From Thermochromatium tepidum ATCC 43061 (lineage in GTDB: Bacteria; Pseudomonadota; Gammaproteobacteria; Chromatiales; Chromatiaceae), in the NCBI RefSeq assembly GCF_009664085.1, contig NZ_CP039268.1, positions 1,969,501 to 2,033,500 on the forward strand: 64,000 nt of DNA, in the 5' to 3' direction. A model generated the notes under the pieces. The model worked only from the letters and a program-made list of their open reading frames with translations. It ran no database searches and had not been told where the DNA came from. Below, in pieces: positions 48,090 to 59,557 of this stretch (position 1 is the first letter of the stretch; the number at the start of each line of letters is the position of its first letter). The translations under genes and the position numbers were made by a program.

Positions 48090-49049
48090 TCACCAGGGAT
48101 AGGCATAGACCCCGGCATACATGAAGTAATGACGCAACAGATAGCCGCCGGCCAGCACCAGCACCGAGGCGGTCAGGATCGGCACCCGGCTGCCCCAGCC
48201 GCGTATCACGCCCTTGAGTTCGAGCAGGAAGGGCACGACCAGACCGAAGCCGATGAAGCCGACCAGCCAGCCGTAGTCGTTCCACAGCAACTCCAACGAG
48301 CGCACCGCCGACTCCGAGCCGTTCTTGAGGTACTGGTAGAGCGAGAACAGGATCACCAGCTCGGCGGCGATCAGCACCAGGTCGATGCGCTCATAGAGCA
48401 CTCGCACATGCTCATCGGCCTGATCCTTGAGCAGGGTGTACATCAGGACCAACAAAAAGGCCATGGCGGTCGAGAAGGCCGAGACCGTAAACAGCAGGGG
48501 CACCGCCGGGTTGTGCCAGAGCGCGACCGCCGGGAAGGATTGCAGCAGCAGGCCCGTGTAGACCGCCACGCCCACCCCGTTGACGACCGCCAGCCAGCCG
48601 ACGCTGTAATGGAATCGCTGCACCAGCCTGGCGGTACCGATGACGAACGGCTTCTCGATCAGGTCGCGAAGCACGGGCATCCGCTGCGCCAACTGGGTCT
48701 CGCGCACATAGGGCAGGGCATAGAGCACGCCCCAGACCATCATCCAGATGATGAACTGGGTGCCCCAGGCGATCCAGGCACTCGATTGATTGAACATCGC
48801 CATCGGATTGAGCACGGTCAGGACGGCCGTCTTGTCGAGCAGATGACCGAACAGCATCAGCGAGCCGAGCGCCAAGAGCACTACGCCCGCGCCTGCTCCC
48901 CAGATCACGAGATGGCGGTTGGGCTTGAGATACATATCGGTGAGGAAGGTCACCGCCAGGGTCGCCGCACCCAGACCGCCGAAGTAGAGATAGATGGCAA
49001 GCCACCAGGTCCAGAGGTCCTGGGTCGCATAGGTCATGTTGACGTCCAT
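48090..49049 (-). CDS. NrfD/PsrC-like membrane subunit
   Basis: Quinone-reactive membrane anchor of 319 residues with eight predicted helices (for example TWWLAIYLYFGGLGAATLAV, FIIWMMVWGVLYALPYV, FGLVVPFLLELKGVIRGW). It starts with MDVNMTYATQDLWTWW; GGAGG lies ten bases before the ATG. An ATG four codons inside is possible. It should pass electrons between the quinone pool and the iron-sulfur subunit encoded just upstream (four-base gap). Confidence 0.92.
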   Translation of the reverse strand: MDVNMTYATQDLWTWWLAIYLYFGGLGAATLAVTFLTDMYLKPNRHLVIWGAGAGVVLLALGSLMLFGHLLDKTAVLTVLNPMAMFNQSSAWIAWGTQFIIWMMVWGVLYALPYVRETQLAQRMPVLRDLIEKPFVIGTARLVQRFHYSVGWLAVVNGVGVAVYTGLLLQSFPAVALWHNPAVPLLFTVSAFSTAMAFLLVLMYTLLKDQADEHVRVLYERIDLVLIAAELVILFSLYQYLKNGSESAVRSLELLWNDYGWLVGFIGFGLVVPFLLELKGVIRGWGSRVPILTASVLVLAGGYLLRHYFMYAGVYAYPW

Positions 49050-49053
49050 CGCG

Positions 49054-49671
49054 TTAGCCCCTCCAGCGGATATCGTCGATGTAATAGACATTGGGTCGGG
49101 TGCCGATGTGCGGCATCAGGGGCCGGGCGGCACCGCTGGCGACGATCTGGGCGATCGGGTCTTCTGGATCGTCGAGATCGCCGAACAGACGCGAAGACCC
49201 GACACAGGTCTCGACACAGGCCGGCTTGCGCCCCTGCTCGACCAGGTGATCGCAGAAGGAACACTTGTCCATGCTCGGACTAGTGCGCCGATAGTCCGAT
49301 CCATAGAACTCGCGTCCCAGGCGCATGTCGCGTTTGGTGATGGGCACCCGCGCGTGATAGGGACAGGCCATGGCACAGGCCCCGCAGCCCATGCACAGGT
49401 CCTGATCGACAAAGACGATGCCGTTGGCCTTCTTTTGGGTCGCCCCGGTCGGGCAGACCGTCATACAGGGCGGGTTGTCGCAGTGATTGCACAGTCGCGG
49501 GAAGAAGCGCCGGTGCACGTCCGAGCCGACGCCGATCTCCTTGTCGTGCACATAGGTGCGCCATTTTTTCTTGTCCCAGACCGGGGTCTGGTTCTCCATC
49601 GCGCAGGCGGCCATGCAGGCATTGCAACCGACACAGGTATTGAGGTCGATGACCATTGCATAGTGAGTCAT
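49054..49671 (-). CDS. Iron-sulfur electron-transfer subunit (PsrB/DmsB type)
   Basis: Protein of 205 residues with 16 cysteines in four ferredoxin-type groups: CVGCNACMAAC near residue 13, CNHCDNPPCMTVC near 61, CMGCGACAMAC near 93, and CSFCDHLVEQGRKPACVETC near 137. It should bind four [4Fe-4S] clusters. No signal sequence of its own, so it is presumably exported together with the Tat-bearing catalytic subunit. It lies 15 bases after that gene. Confidence 0.95.
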   Translation of the reverse strand: MTHYAMVIDLNTCVGCNACMAACAMENQTPVWDKKKWRTYVHDKEIGVGSDVHRRFFPRLCNHCDNPPCMTVCPTGATQKKANGIVFVDQDLCMGCGACAMACPYHARVPITKRDMRLGREFYGSDYRRTSPSMDKCSFCDHLVEQGRKPACVETCVGSSRLFGDLDDPEDPIAQIVASGAARPLMPHIGTRPNVYYIDDIRWRG

Positions 49672-49686
49672 GGATCAGATCCTCCC

Positions 49687-52461
49687 TCAGGCCCGGCTGA
49701 CGCGGACGGTGAACTCTTGCGAACGGAAGCCCGCGACCACCGGCTCGACCTGATAGGGGACGAGCTTGCTGGTGGCGGTGCCGTCGCCGTGGGTGCGCGA
49801 CAGGGCCGGGTTCTCGACGCCAAACGAGCTATAGACGAAGACGACCTCTGGATGGACCAGGCGCGTCACATAGGCGTGCCCTGTGGTCTGCTGGCCGGAC
49901 TGGGTGTTGGTGATCCGGATCGGGTCGCCCATGGCGATCCCCAGCCGCGCGGCGCGTTCGGGGTGGATCCAGACCCCCTTGTAGACGTCGTGTTTGAATT
50001 CGTTGATCGCGGCGAGCACCGGGTTGTTGCTGTTGGTCGAGGCGTGCGAGACGGTCGGGGTCTTGCCATAGGTGAAATAGAACTCGTCCTTGGCCAGGGG
50101 CGCGGCGACCTCGCGCGGCGAGCCGGAACGGAGCTGGATCGGGACATTGCCGGCCAGCACATTGAAGTTGGGCGCGGTATGACCCTCGTCGCGCAATTTC
50201 CGCATCAGGGGGGAGAAGAACTCGACCCGTCCGCTCTCGGTGGGTACCGGCATCCGCCAGGGCATGGCGTGCTCTTCGAGGATCTGTTCGCGGTCGAGCT
50301 CGTGATAGATGCCCTTGGCGCGCAGGACACGGTCGATGTGCTCGGGCGTCACCCCAAGCCGTTCGGCGGCCTGAGCGAAGGCGACCTCGCGACAGGCGAG
50401 CTGATAGGCGCCTTTCTTTAGCCTCTGGCGATTGCGTTCGAGCGCGGCCTTGACCGGCGCAGCCTTGAGCCCCGTCAGCTTCTCGACCCAGTCATGGAAG
50501 GTCTCTGTGTTGCCCGAGATGATCTCGGTCATCTTAAGCAGGATGTCGGCCGTCTCCTCGGTGTCGTAGAGCGGCGGGATGGCAGCATAGCGGGTGGTCA
50601 GGGCCAGGTCGTGATTGACGCCATTGCCATAGAGGGTCGGTTCATCGCGCTCCAGATAGGTGGTATTGGGCAGGATGACATCGGCATAGAGCGCCGTATC
50701 CGAGGGCAGGACATCGATCAAGACCACCAGCTCGACGTTGGCGTGGCTCAGGATCTCCTTCCAGCGGGTATCGGGGTAATAGTGACGCACCGGATTGGAG
50801 GCGTTGATCAGGAAGGCGCGGGTCAGATAGGGCTCACCGTTGAACTGAACGCGCCCCTCGACCGATTCGCGCAGTCCGGACTCGGTCATCACCGGCAGGG
50901 CGACGTTGAAGTGCCCAGCGGCCTTCTCCTGCGCATTCCACACCCAGGTCCAGCCGGGGCGACCATGTGAGAAGTTCTCACCCTTGGAGAGGGCGCCGAT
51001 CACCATCTTGGCAAAGGCCATCCCCGGGAGCGTGGCCAGCGGCGAGCCCATCTCATAGCCGTGCTCCATGGCCTCGTACAGGCGTGCGGCCTTGTGATGG
51101 ACCTCGCCCGAGTTGATCCAGCCGCCGACGCGATCGATGCCGCCGATAAGGGCCTGGATCATGGCCTGGACGCGACGCGCCATCATGATGTTGCTGTAGC
51201 GCGCCCCATGCCAGCCTGGATCGATGATCGCCGGGCGTGTGGTGCCAAACTCATGGGCGATGCGCTCGATGACCTCGGGGGCGATGCCGGTGATGTCAGC
51301 GGCCCATTTGGTGGTGTAGGGCTGAAGCTCCTCGAGCTGGGCCTCGAACACCGTCATCACCGCCCGTCCGTCGAGTGTGAACTCCTTGGACGTTCTGAGC
51401 GCCGGGGTGAAGGCGTTGCCTTCGATATCGATCGTATTGTCGTTACCGAAGGCGGGGACCGCGCGCACCTCGTCGCGGCCCTCGACCCGCACCTGGGGGC
51501 GGCCCTGGGCGTCGGTCAGCAGTCGCAGCTCGCCGGACTCGTCGCGATAGGCGAGGAAGGGCATGTTGGTGTGTTTGCGCAGGAAGCTGGCGTCGTACAG
51601 TCCCTCCTCCATCAGGATCCGCATCATCGCCAAGAGGAACGGCAGGTCGGTGCCAGGCCGGATCTGGATCCATTCATCGGCCTTGGCCGCGGTCTCGGAG
51701 CGGCGCGGGTCGAGCGCGACGATCTTGGCCCCCTTCTTGCGCCCCTGGGCGAAGCGCACCATGCGGCAGGTCGAGACCGCGCCGATCGAGGCGTTGTTGC
51801 CCATAAAGAGGATGTACTTGGCGTTGTCGAAGTCCGGCAGCATCTCGTCGTGGATGTTGAAATTGCCGGTGACGAGATCCGTGCCAAGGTGACCAGTGGT
51901 GACACAGTGCTGCATCGGCGAGGCGACGATGTTAGGGACCTCGTTGGCCATGGCGAAGGGCACCGCCCAGTTCATATAGAACACGCACGAGGTCCAGCCG
52001 CCGACCATGGTCCACTCCCAGGGCTGGATCGCGGTGGCCTTGGTCTTCTCGGCGATATAGGCATAGGCCTCCTCCCAGCTCGCGGCCCGAAAGGCGTATT
52101 CGCCGCGCTTGGAGCCCTTGACCCGGATCAGCGGCGTTTTTAGCCGGTCGGTGTCATAGGTCTGGCGCAACCCGGCCTGACCGCGGGCGCAGATCTTGCC
52201 GCGGTTGAGGGTTGAATGCGGGTTGCCGTCGAGCTTGACGACCCGCCTCTCGCCGTGGCGGGTGTGGGTCGTGACCCTGAGGTTGCACAGCGAAGAGCAG
52301 AAGTTGCAGATGCTGTAGGAGATCTCTTCGATCGTTTCGTCCTTGGCGGTGGCGGTCTTGACGAACTGGGTGGCGGGCGACAGCAGGGTCAGACCGGCTG
52401 CGCCATAGCCTGTGGTTTTGAGAAAGGCGCGGCGTGAGAGGCGTGGAATGCTCCAGGCCAT
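49687..52461 (-). CDS. Tat-exported molybdopterin oxidoreductase catalytic subunit (Psr/Phs/Sre/Arx group)
   Basis: Protein of 924 residues starting MAWSIPRLSRRAFLKTTG, with the twin-arginine motif at residues 9-15; GGAGGA lies seven bases before the ATG. A [4Fe-4S] motif follows (Cys52-x2-Cys55-x3-Cys59-x31-Cys91). A candidate Mo-ligand Cys186 is in SPMQHCVTTGH. The molybdopterin-binding C-terminal domain has TNSNNPVLAAINEF and VFVYSSFGVENP. With the FeS and NrfD-like subunits it forms a complex iron-sulfur molybdoenzyme. The Tat signal argues against cytoplasmic SoeA (sulfite oxidation) and for polysulfide, sulfur, thiosulfate or arsenite chemistry. The substrate is not determined. Confidence 0.9.
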   Translation of the reverse strand: MAWSIPRLSRRAFLKTTGYGAAGLTLLSPATQFVKTATAKDETIEEISYSICNFCSSLCNLRVTTHTRHGERRVVKLDGNPHSTLNRGKICARGQAGLRQTYDTDRLKTPLIRVKGSKRGEYAFRAASWEEAYAYIAEKTKATAIQPWEWTMVGGWTSCVFYMNWAVPFAMANEVPNIVASPMQHCVTTGHLGTDLVTGNFNIHDEMLPDFDNAKYILFMGNNASIGAVSTCRMVRFAQGRKKGAKIVALDPRRSETAAKADEWIQIRPGTDLPFLLAMMRILMEEGLYDASFLRKHTNMPFLAYRDESGELRLLTDAQGRPQVRVEGRDEVRAVPAFGNDNTIDIEGNAFTPALRTSKEFTLDGRAVMTVFEAQLEELQPYTTKWAADITGIAPEVIERIAHEFGTTRPAIIDPGWHGARYSNIMMARRVQAMIQALIGGIDRVGGWINSGEVHHKAARLYEAMEHGYEMGSPLATLPGMAFAKMVIGALSKGENFSHGRPGWTWVWNAQEKAAGHFNVALPVMTESGLRESVEGRVQFNGEPYLTRAFLINASNPVRHYYPDTRWKEILSHANVELVVLIDVLPSDTALYADVILPNTTYLERDEPTLYGNGVNHDLALTTRYAAIPPLYDTEETADILLKMTEIISGNTETFHDWVEKLTGLKAAPVKAALERNRQRLKKGAYQLACREVAFAQAAERLGVTPEHIDRVLRAKGIYHELDREQILEEHAMPWRMPVPTESGRVEFFSPLMRKLRDEGHTAPNFNVLAGNVPIQLRSGSPREVAAPLAKDEFYFTYGKTPTVSHASTNSNNPVLAAINEFKHDVYKGVWIHPERAARLGIAMGDPIRITNTQSGQQTTGHAYVTRLVHPEVVFVYSSFGVENPALSRTHGDGTATSKLVPYQVEPVVAGFRSQEFTVRVSRA

Positions 52462-52609
52462 GTGGATGTCCTCCGAGGTGGTCGAACGGAATCCCGGGTC
52501 TTGGCCGCGGGATTTGGGTGTCTTAGTGCCTGACAAGCCGGCGAGCTTGGGCCTGCGATCAACATTAAGACAAGCGCCTGTGCCGGGTCCATCGGAAGAT
52601 TCGGATTGA

Positions 52610-52623
52610 TTGATATGGGTCAA
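52610..52623 (-). promoter_or_regulatory. FNR/CRP-family binding site candidate
   Basis: TTGAT-ATGG-GTCAA matches the FNR consensus TTGAT-N4-ATCAA at nine of ten positions. It is 149 bases upstream of the molybdoenzyme ATG, in the 201-bp gap after metH. On the minus strand its TTGACC could double as a -35 with a weak AATCTT -10, which would make the site repressing rather than activating. Confidence 0.5.
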
Positions 52624-52662
52624 TTGCGGGGCATTGACCGGATGCGCCGCCACACTGGATAC

Positions 52663-56424
<3,762 letters not shown>

Positions 56425-56674
56425 GGGCAGTCACGGCAGGAAGCGGTCGAGCGCCTGGACGGCGCTTTGGCGTGAATCCTCGGACGGGCGCCTCCAAGTG
56501 TGGGAACAATACCATGACCCTGGGTTCTTGTTCATGGCTTCGCACCTAAAGGCCGCTTATCCCACCACCTGCGGGCGTTCAAGGCGTGCCCTTGCAAGCC
56601 GGTCGCGCTATGCTAAGTCGATCTTGACAATCAAAAACGACGTTGCCTTACAAGGCTCGGGAAATCACTGCCCT

Positions 56675-57976
56675 ATGACCAACCTCAAAAACCTCGTCTT
56701 TGCGTCGGCTTCGTTCAAGACCGGCATCTTCTCATTCATCGTGCTCGGACTGGCGGGGTGCGATGGACTTGCGCGCCTCAACACCAAAAAGGACGCGCCG
56801 CCCGAGCCCATTGTCGCCGAGGATTCGGCGGGGGTCGTCACAGCTCCAGAGTCTAATCCGCTCACCAAGATCGAGGCGCCCTCGAAAGAAAAAAAACTGT
56901 CGAGTCCACTCTATGAGTGGAAGGGTGATGGACGCAACATCACCCGCATCATCATCAATACCGATGAACAGAAGGCTCGTTTCTATTCGGGAGACGAGGA
57001 GGTCGGTTGGAGCACGGTGGCGACCGGGATCCCCAAGTATCCGACCCCGACCGGTCGCTTCCAGATCACCGAAAAGATCGAGAACAAGCGCTCAAATCTC
57101 TATGGCAAGGTCTATGGCCAGGGTGGTCGCGTTCTGCGCTCCAACGCCAAGCTCGGGCGCGACCCGATCCCCGAAGGCGGGCGTTTCGAGGGGGCAGACA
57201 TGCCCTTTTTCATGCGCCTGACCGATGATGGTGTGGGCCTGCATGCCGGCCCCATCCCCAACCCGGGTCAGCCAGCCTCGCACGGCTGTATCCGGGTCCC
57301 GAGCAAGATGGCGTCTGTATTGTTCCGTCATGTGTCGAATGGGACGGACGTGACCATCGAGGGCAAGGGGCCGAGCTACGGCGACTATGTCGCCAAACAA
57401 CGCGCTGAGGCCGCACGCCGTGCCGAGGCGCGCCGGCTGGCCGAAGAGAAGCGTGCCGCCGAGGCCCAGAAGGCACAACAGATCGCCGAGGCCATGCCGA
57501 CACCGCAGGCGTCCGGTCTGCCCAAGCCCGCGACCAACGCCGAGATGCCCGAAGCCCATGCCGTCGCCAAGGACGCGGCGGCCTTGGCGGACCAGACACT
57601 CGATGCCGCGAACGCACGCGAGGCGCATCTGCGTGAACCTGAGGTCCAGCCAGAGGGCGCATCGGCGCAACCCGCCCAGACGATGCCTGCTTTAGCGCCT
57701 GAAGCCGCCAAGCCGGTGCCCCCTGCCAGCGAGCCGCCGCCGACCGTCGCGGCGCCCCCAAAGAACCCGCCCACGCCGGCGGACACACCCCAGCCGCCAG
57801 CCCCCGCCCAGCCGGCGCCCGAGATCCTGGAGGCGCCGGCCCCAAGCCCCGCGGCGGCGCCGGCGAAGATGAGTGATCCTGCGCCCAAACCGGACGAACC
57901 GACACCGAACCCGGTTCCCGCCAATCCCGAACCGCCGGCGACACCAGCGGCCACGCCAACCAACAGCGCAACCTGA
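56675..57976 (+). CDS. L,D-transpeptidase (YkuD) with Pro/Ala-rich C-terminal tail, putative lipoprotein
   Basis: Protein of 433 residues. The N-terminus has a lipobox-like sequence (FIVLGLAGCDG, Cys near residue 30), then a YkuD catalytic domain (about 95-235) with GIPKYPTPTGRFQI, LHAGPIPNPG and the active site SHGCIRV (Cys near 206). A charged Ala/Glu/Arg helix (REAEARR-type, about 240-280) and a Pro/Ala-rich tail to the end follow. YkuD enzymes make 3-3 peptidoglycan cross-links or attach lipoproteins. The ATG at 56675 is chosen over a much longer open frame that overlaps metH. A TTGACA (56624-56629) lies upstream without a good -10. Confidence 0.85.
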   Translation: MTNLKNLVFASASFKTGIFSFIVLGLAGCDGLARLNTKKDAPPEPIVAEDSAGVVTAPESNPLTKIEAPSKEKKLSSPLYEWKGDGRNITRIIINTDEQKARFYSGDEEVGWSTVATGIPKYPTPTGRFQITEKIENKRSNLYGKVYGQGGRVLRSNAKLGRDPIPEGGRFEGADMPFFMRLTDDGVGLHAGPIPNPGQPASHGCIRVPSKMASVLFRHVSNGTDVTIEGKGPSYGDYVAKQRAEAARRAEARRLAEEKRAAEAQKAQQIAEAMPTPQASGLPKPATNAEMPEAHAVAKDAAALADQTLDAANAREAHLREPEVQPEGASAQPAQTMPALAPEAAKPVPPASEPPPTVAAPPKNPPTPADTPQPPAPAQPAPEILEAPAPSPAAAPAKMSDPAPKPDEPTPNPVPANPEPPATPAATPTNSAT

Positions 57977-59097
57977 TGTGTGACGAGTTCCAGCTCGACC
58001 CTGGCCTCTGCCATCTGAACCATGCCGCCGTCGCCCCCTGGCCAAGGCGCGCCCTGGTGGCGGTGACAGGTTTCGCCGAGGAGAACGTGCGTCAGGGGTC
58101 GCTCGGCTATCCGGCCTGGCTCGCCGTCGAGCAGCGTCTGCGCGCGCGTCTGGCCTGGCTGATCGGTGCCGAGCAACCATCCGACATCGCCCTGGTCAAG
58201 AATACGTCCGAGGCACTGTCGGTCATCGCGCACGGCCTGCACTGGACGCCGGGCGACAGCGTCGTTGGGATCGCCCAGGAGTTTCCATCCAACCGCCTGG
58301 TCTGGGAGTCGCTGGCCGATCAGGGCGTGACCTGGCGTGCGCTGGACCTGGACGACTCCAGTGATCCCGAGGCGGATCTGATCGCGCTGTGCGATGACTC
58401 GACCCGGATGATCGCCGTAAGCTGGGTGCAGTACGCCTCGGGTCTGCGGCTGGATCTGGAGCGGCTCGGTGCCTGGTGTCGAGCCCATGACATCCTGCTG
58501 TGTGTGGATGCCATCCAGGGTTTGGGCGCCCTGCCCTTCGACCTCAAGCGCTTTCAGGCCGATTTCGTCGTCGCCGATGGGCACAAATGGATGCTCGGCC
58601 CCGAGGGGCTGGCGCTGCTCTATGTCCGTCCCGAGCGGCGCGAACGCCTGAGGCTGCACCAGTTCGGCTGGCACATGGTCGAGGAGGTGGGCGACTTCGA
58701 GCGCACCGACTGGACGCCGGCCCGGGACGCGCGCCGCTTTGAGTGCGGCAGCCCCAATCTGCTCGGGGCGCACGCCCTGGAGGCCAGCCTGTCGCTGCTG
58801 GCCGAGATCGGGATGGACGAGGTCTGGCGACGGGTGCAGGCACGGACGGATCATCTCATCGCCCTGATCGATGCGCGCGGGTTCGAGCTACTCACGCCCC
58901 GCGCCCCTGAACGACGCGCCGGGATCATCAGCTTCCGGGTCCCGGGCGAGTCGTCATCCAGGCTCCATCAGGCGCTCCTGGCGCGGCGCGTCCTCTGTGC
59001 CCAGCGCGGCGGCGGCATTCGTTTCTCGCCGCATTTTTATACGCCCCTCGAAACCCTAGAGCGCGCCATGCGTATTCTTGACACCATCCTTGAGTAA
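57976..59097 (+). CDS. Class V aminotransferase (PLP-dependent)
   Basis: Enzyme of 373 residues. The cofactor Lys is in VVADGHKWMLGPEGLALLY near residue 204, after VDAIQGLGALPFDL with the PLP-binding Asp; HLNHAAVAPWP is at the N-terminus. This is the NifS/IscS-like fold of class V, but the flexible Cys loop of desulfurases is not evident, and closest types include isopenicillin-N epimerase-like and kynureninase-like proteins. The substrate is unknown. The ATG overlaps the previous stop by one base (TGATG). Its TAA stop lies inside the 260-bp mobile element that follows. Confidence 0.85.
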   Translation: MCDEFQLDPGLCHLNHAAVAPWPRRALVAVTGFAEENVRQGSLGYPAWLAVEQRLRARLAWLIGAEQPSDIALVKNTSEALSVIAHGLHWTPGDSVVGIAQEFPSNRLVWESLADQGVTWRALDLDDSSDPEADLIALCDDSTRMIAVSWVQYASGLRLDLERLGAWCRAHDILLCVDAIQGLGALPFDLKRFQADFVVADGHKWMLGPEGLALLYVRPERRERLRLHQFGWHMVEEVGDFERTDWTPARDARRFECGSPNLLGAHALEASLSLLAEIGMDEVWRRVQARTDHLIALIDARGFELLTPRAPERRAGIISFRVPGESSSRLHQALLARRVLCAQRGGGIRFSPHFYTPLETLERAMRILDTILE

Positions 59098-59353
59098 ACA
59101 ACCCTCGACTGAAGTCGAAGGCTTTATTGTAAGACGCAGCAAACATGGTTGACCGCATCCCCAACATTGGGCGTGTTTACAGCCGCCCTTGGCAGCGGGG
59201 CCCCGCTGCCAATCCGGGCCAGGTTTCGACTGGCGTTGCAGTCGGCATGCGCCCGGAGACCACACTTGCGGTGCATTATACACCACATGGCGCACTTCGC
59301 GCGCCCGCCATTCCTCCCGCGACTCAAGTCGCGGGTTTCCTTGCGGAGGGTCT
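59094..59353 (-). mobile_element. 260-bp IS200/IS605-derived element, copy 1
   Basis: Nearly identical to 61639-61898 (three differences, no indels). On the minus strand it starts after TTCAT with AGACCCTCCGC, carries the hairpin CCCGCGACTTGAGTCGCGGG, a perfect 24-bp palindrome (TTGGCAGCGGGG and its complement; 59188-59211) and ends with the hairpin CTTCGACTTCAGTCGAGG and GTTGTTTAC. Hairpin ends without direct repeats and a TTCAT next to the left end fit an IS200/IS605 derivative that has lost tnpA/tnpB. On the plus strand its first bases GTAA supply the stop of the aminotransferase, and its last bases GGAGGGTCT precede an ATG. Confidence 0.75.
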
Positions 59354-59515
59354 ATGAAGGCTTGTCGAGTCAATCAAAAGGGACGCAGAATAACCAGGGC
59401 CTTGCATGAGGTCAGGGAGGTGGCGACCCACAATGGCACTGAATTTTTGCTGGTCGCCATTCTCAAGACCCAGGCCAGACTGATTCGGTCTATCTGCCGG
59501 TTCCGACGATGTTGA
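59354..59515 (+). CDS. Possible 53-residue ORF downstream of element copy 1
   Basis: From ATGAAGGCTTGTCGA at the element border, the frame is open for 53 basic residues (MKACRVNQKGRRITRALHEV...ICRFRRC). The element provides GGAGG four bases before the ATG. Without the element the ATG would overlap the aminotransferase stop as ATGA. No family was recognised; it may be an unselected frame or the remnant of a gene. The rest of the gap to glgX (59516-59557) contains only the glgX ribosome binding site. Confidence 0.3.
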   Translation: MKACRVNQKGRRITRALHEVREVATHNGTEFLLVAILKTQARLIRSICRFRRC

Positions 59516-59557
59516 AATGAGCGAATGCGCTTGCCTTGCGTTTGGGAGTGACTGCTG

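Noticed and set aside
49054-52461. Calling the molybdoenzyme SoeABC
   Set aside because: Gene order and sizes are similar to the sulfite-oxidising SoeABC of Allochromatium, but the catalytic subunit carries an unmistakable Tat motif and signal while SoeA is cytoplasmic. A general family name is safer.
49687-52461. Calling the catalytic subunit ArxA (arsenite oxidase)
   Set aside because: The A-B-C-D order with a TorD-like gene fits arx operons too, but no arsenic genes are nearby and diagnostic residues could not be checked from memory.
59056-59373. Minus-strand frames inside the 260-bp elements as tnpB remnants
   Set aside because: The translations show no TnpB motifs; they only reflect the repeated DNA being open in several frames.
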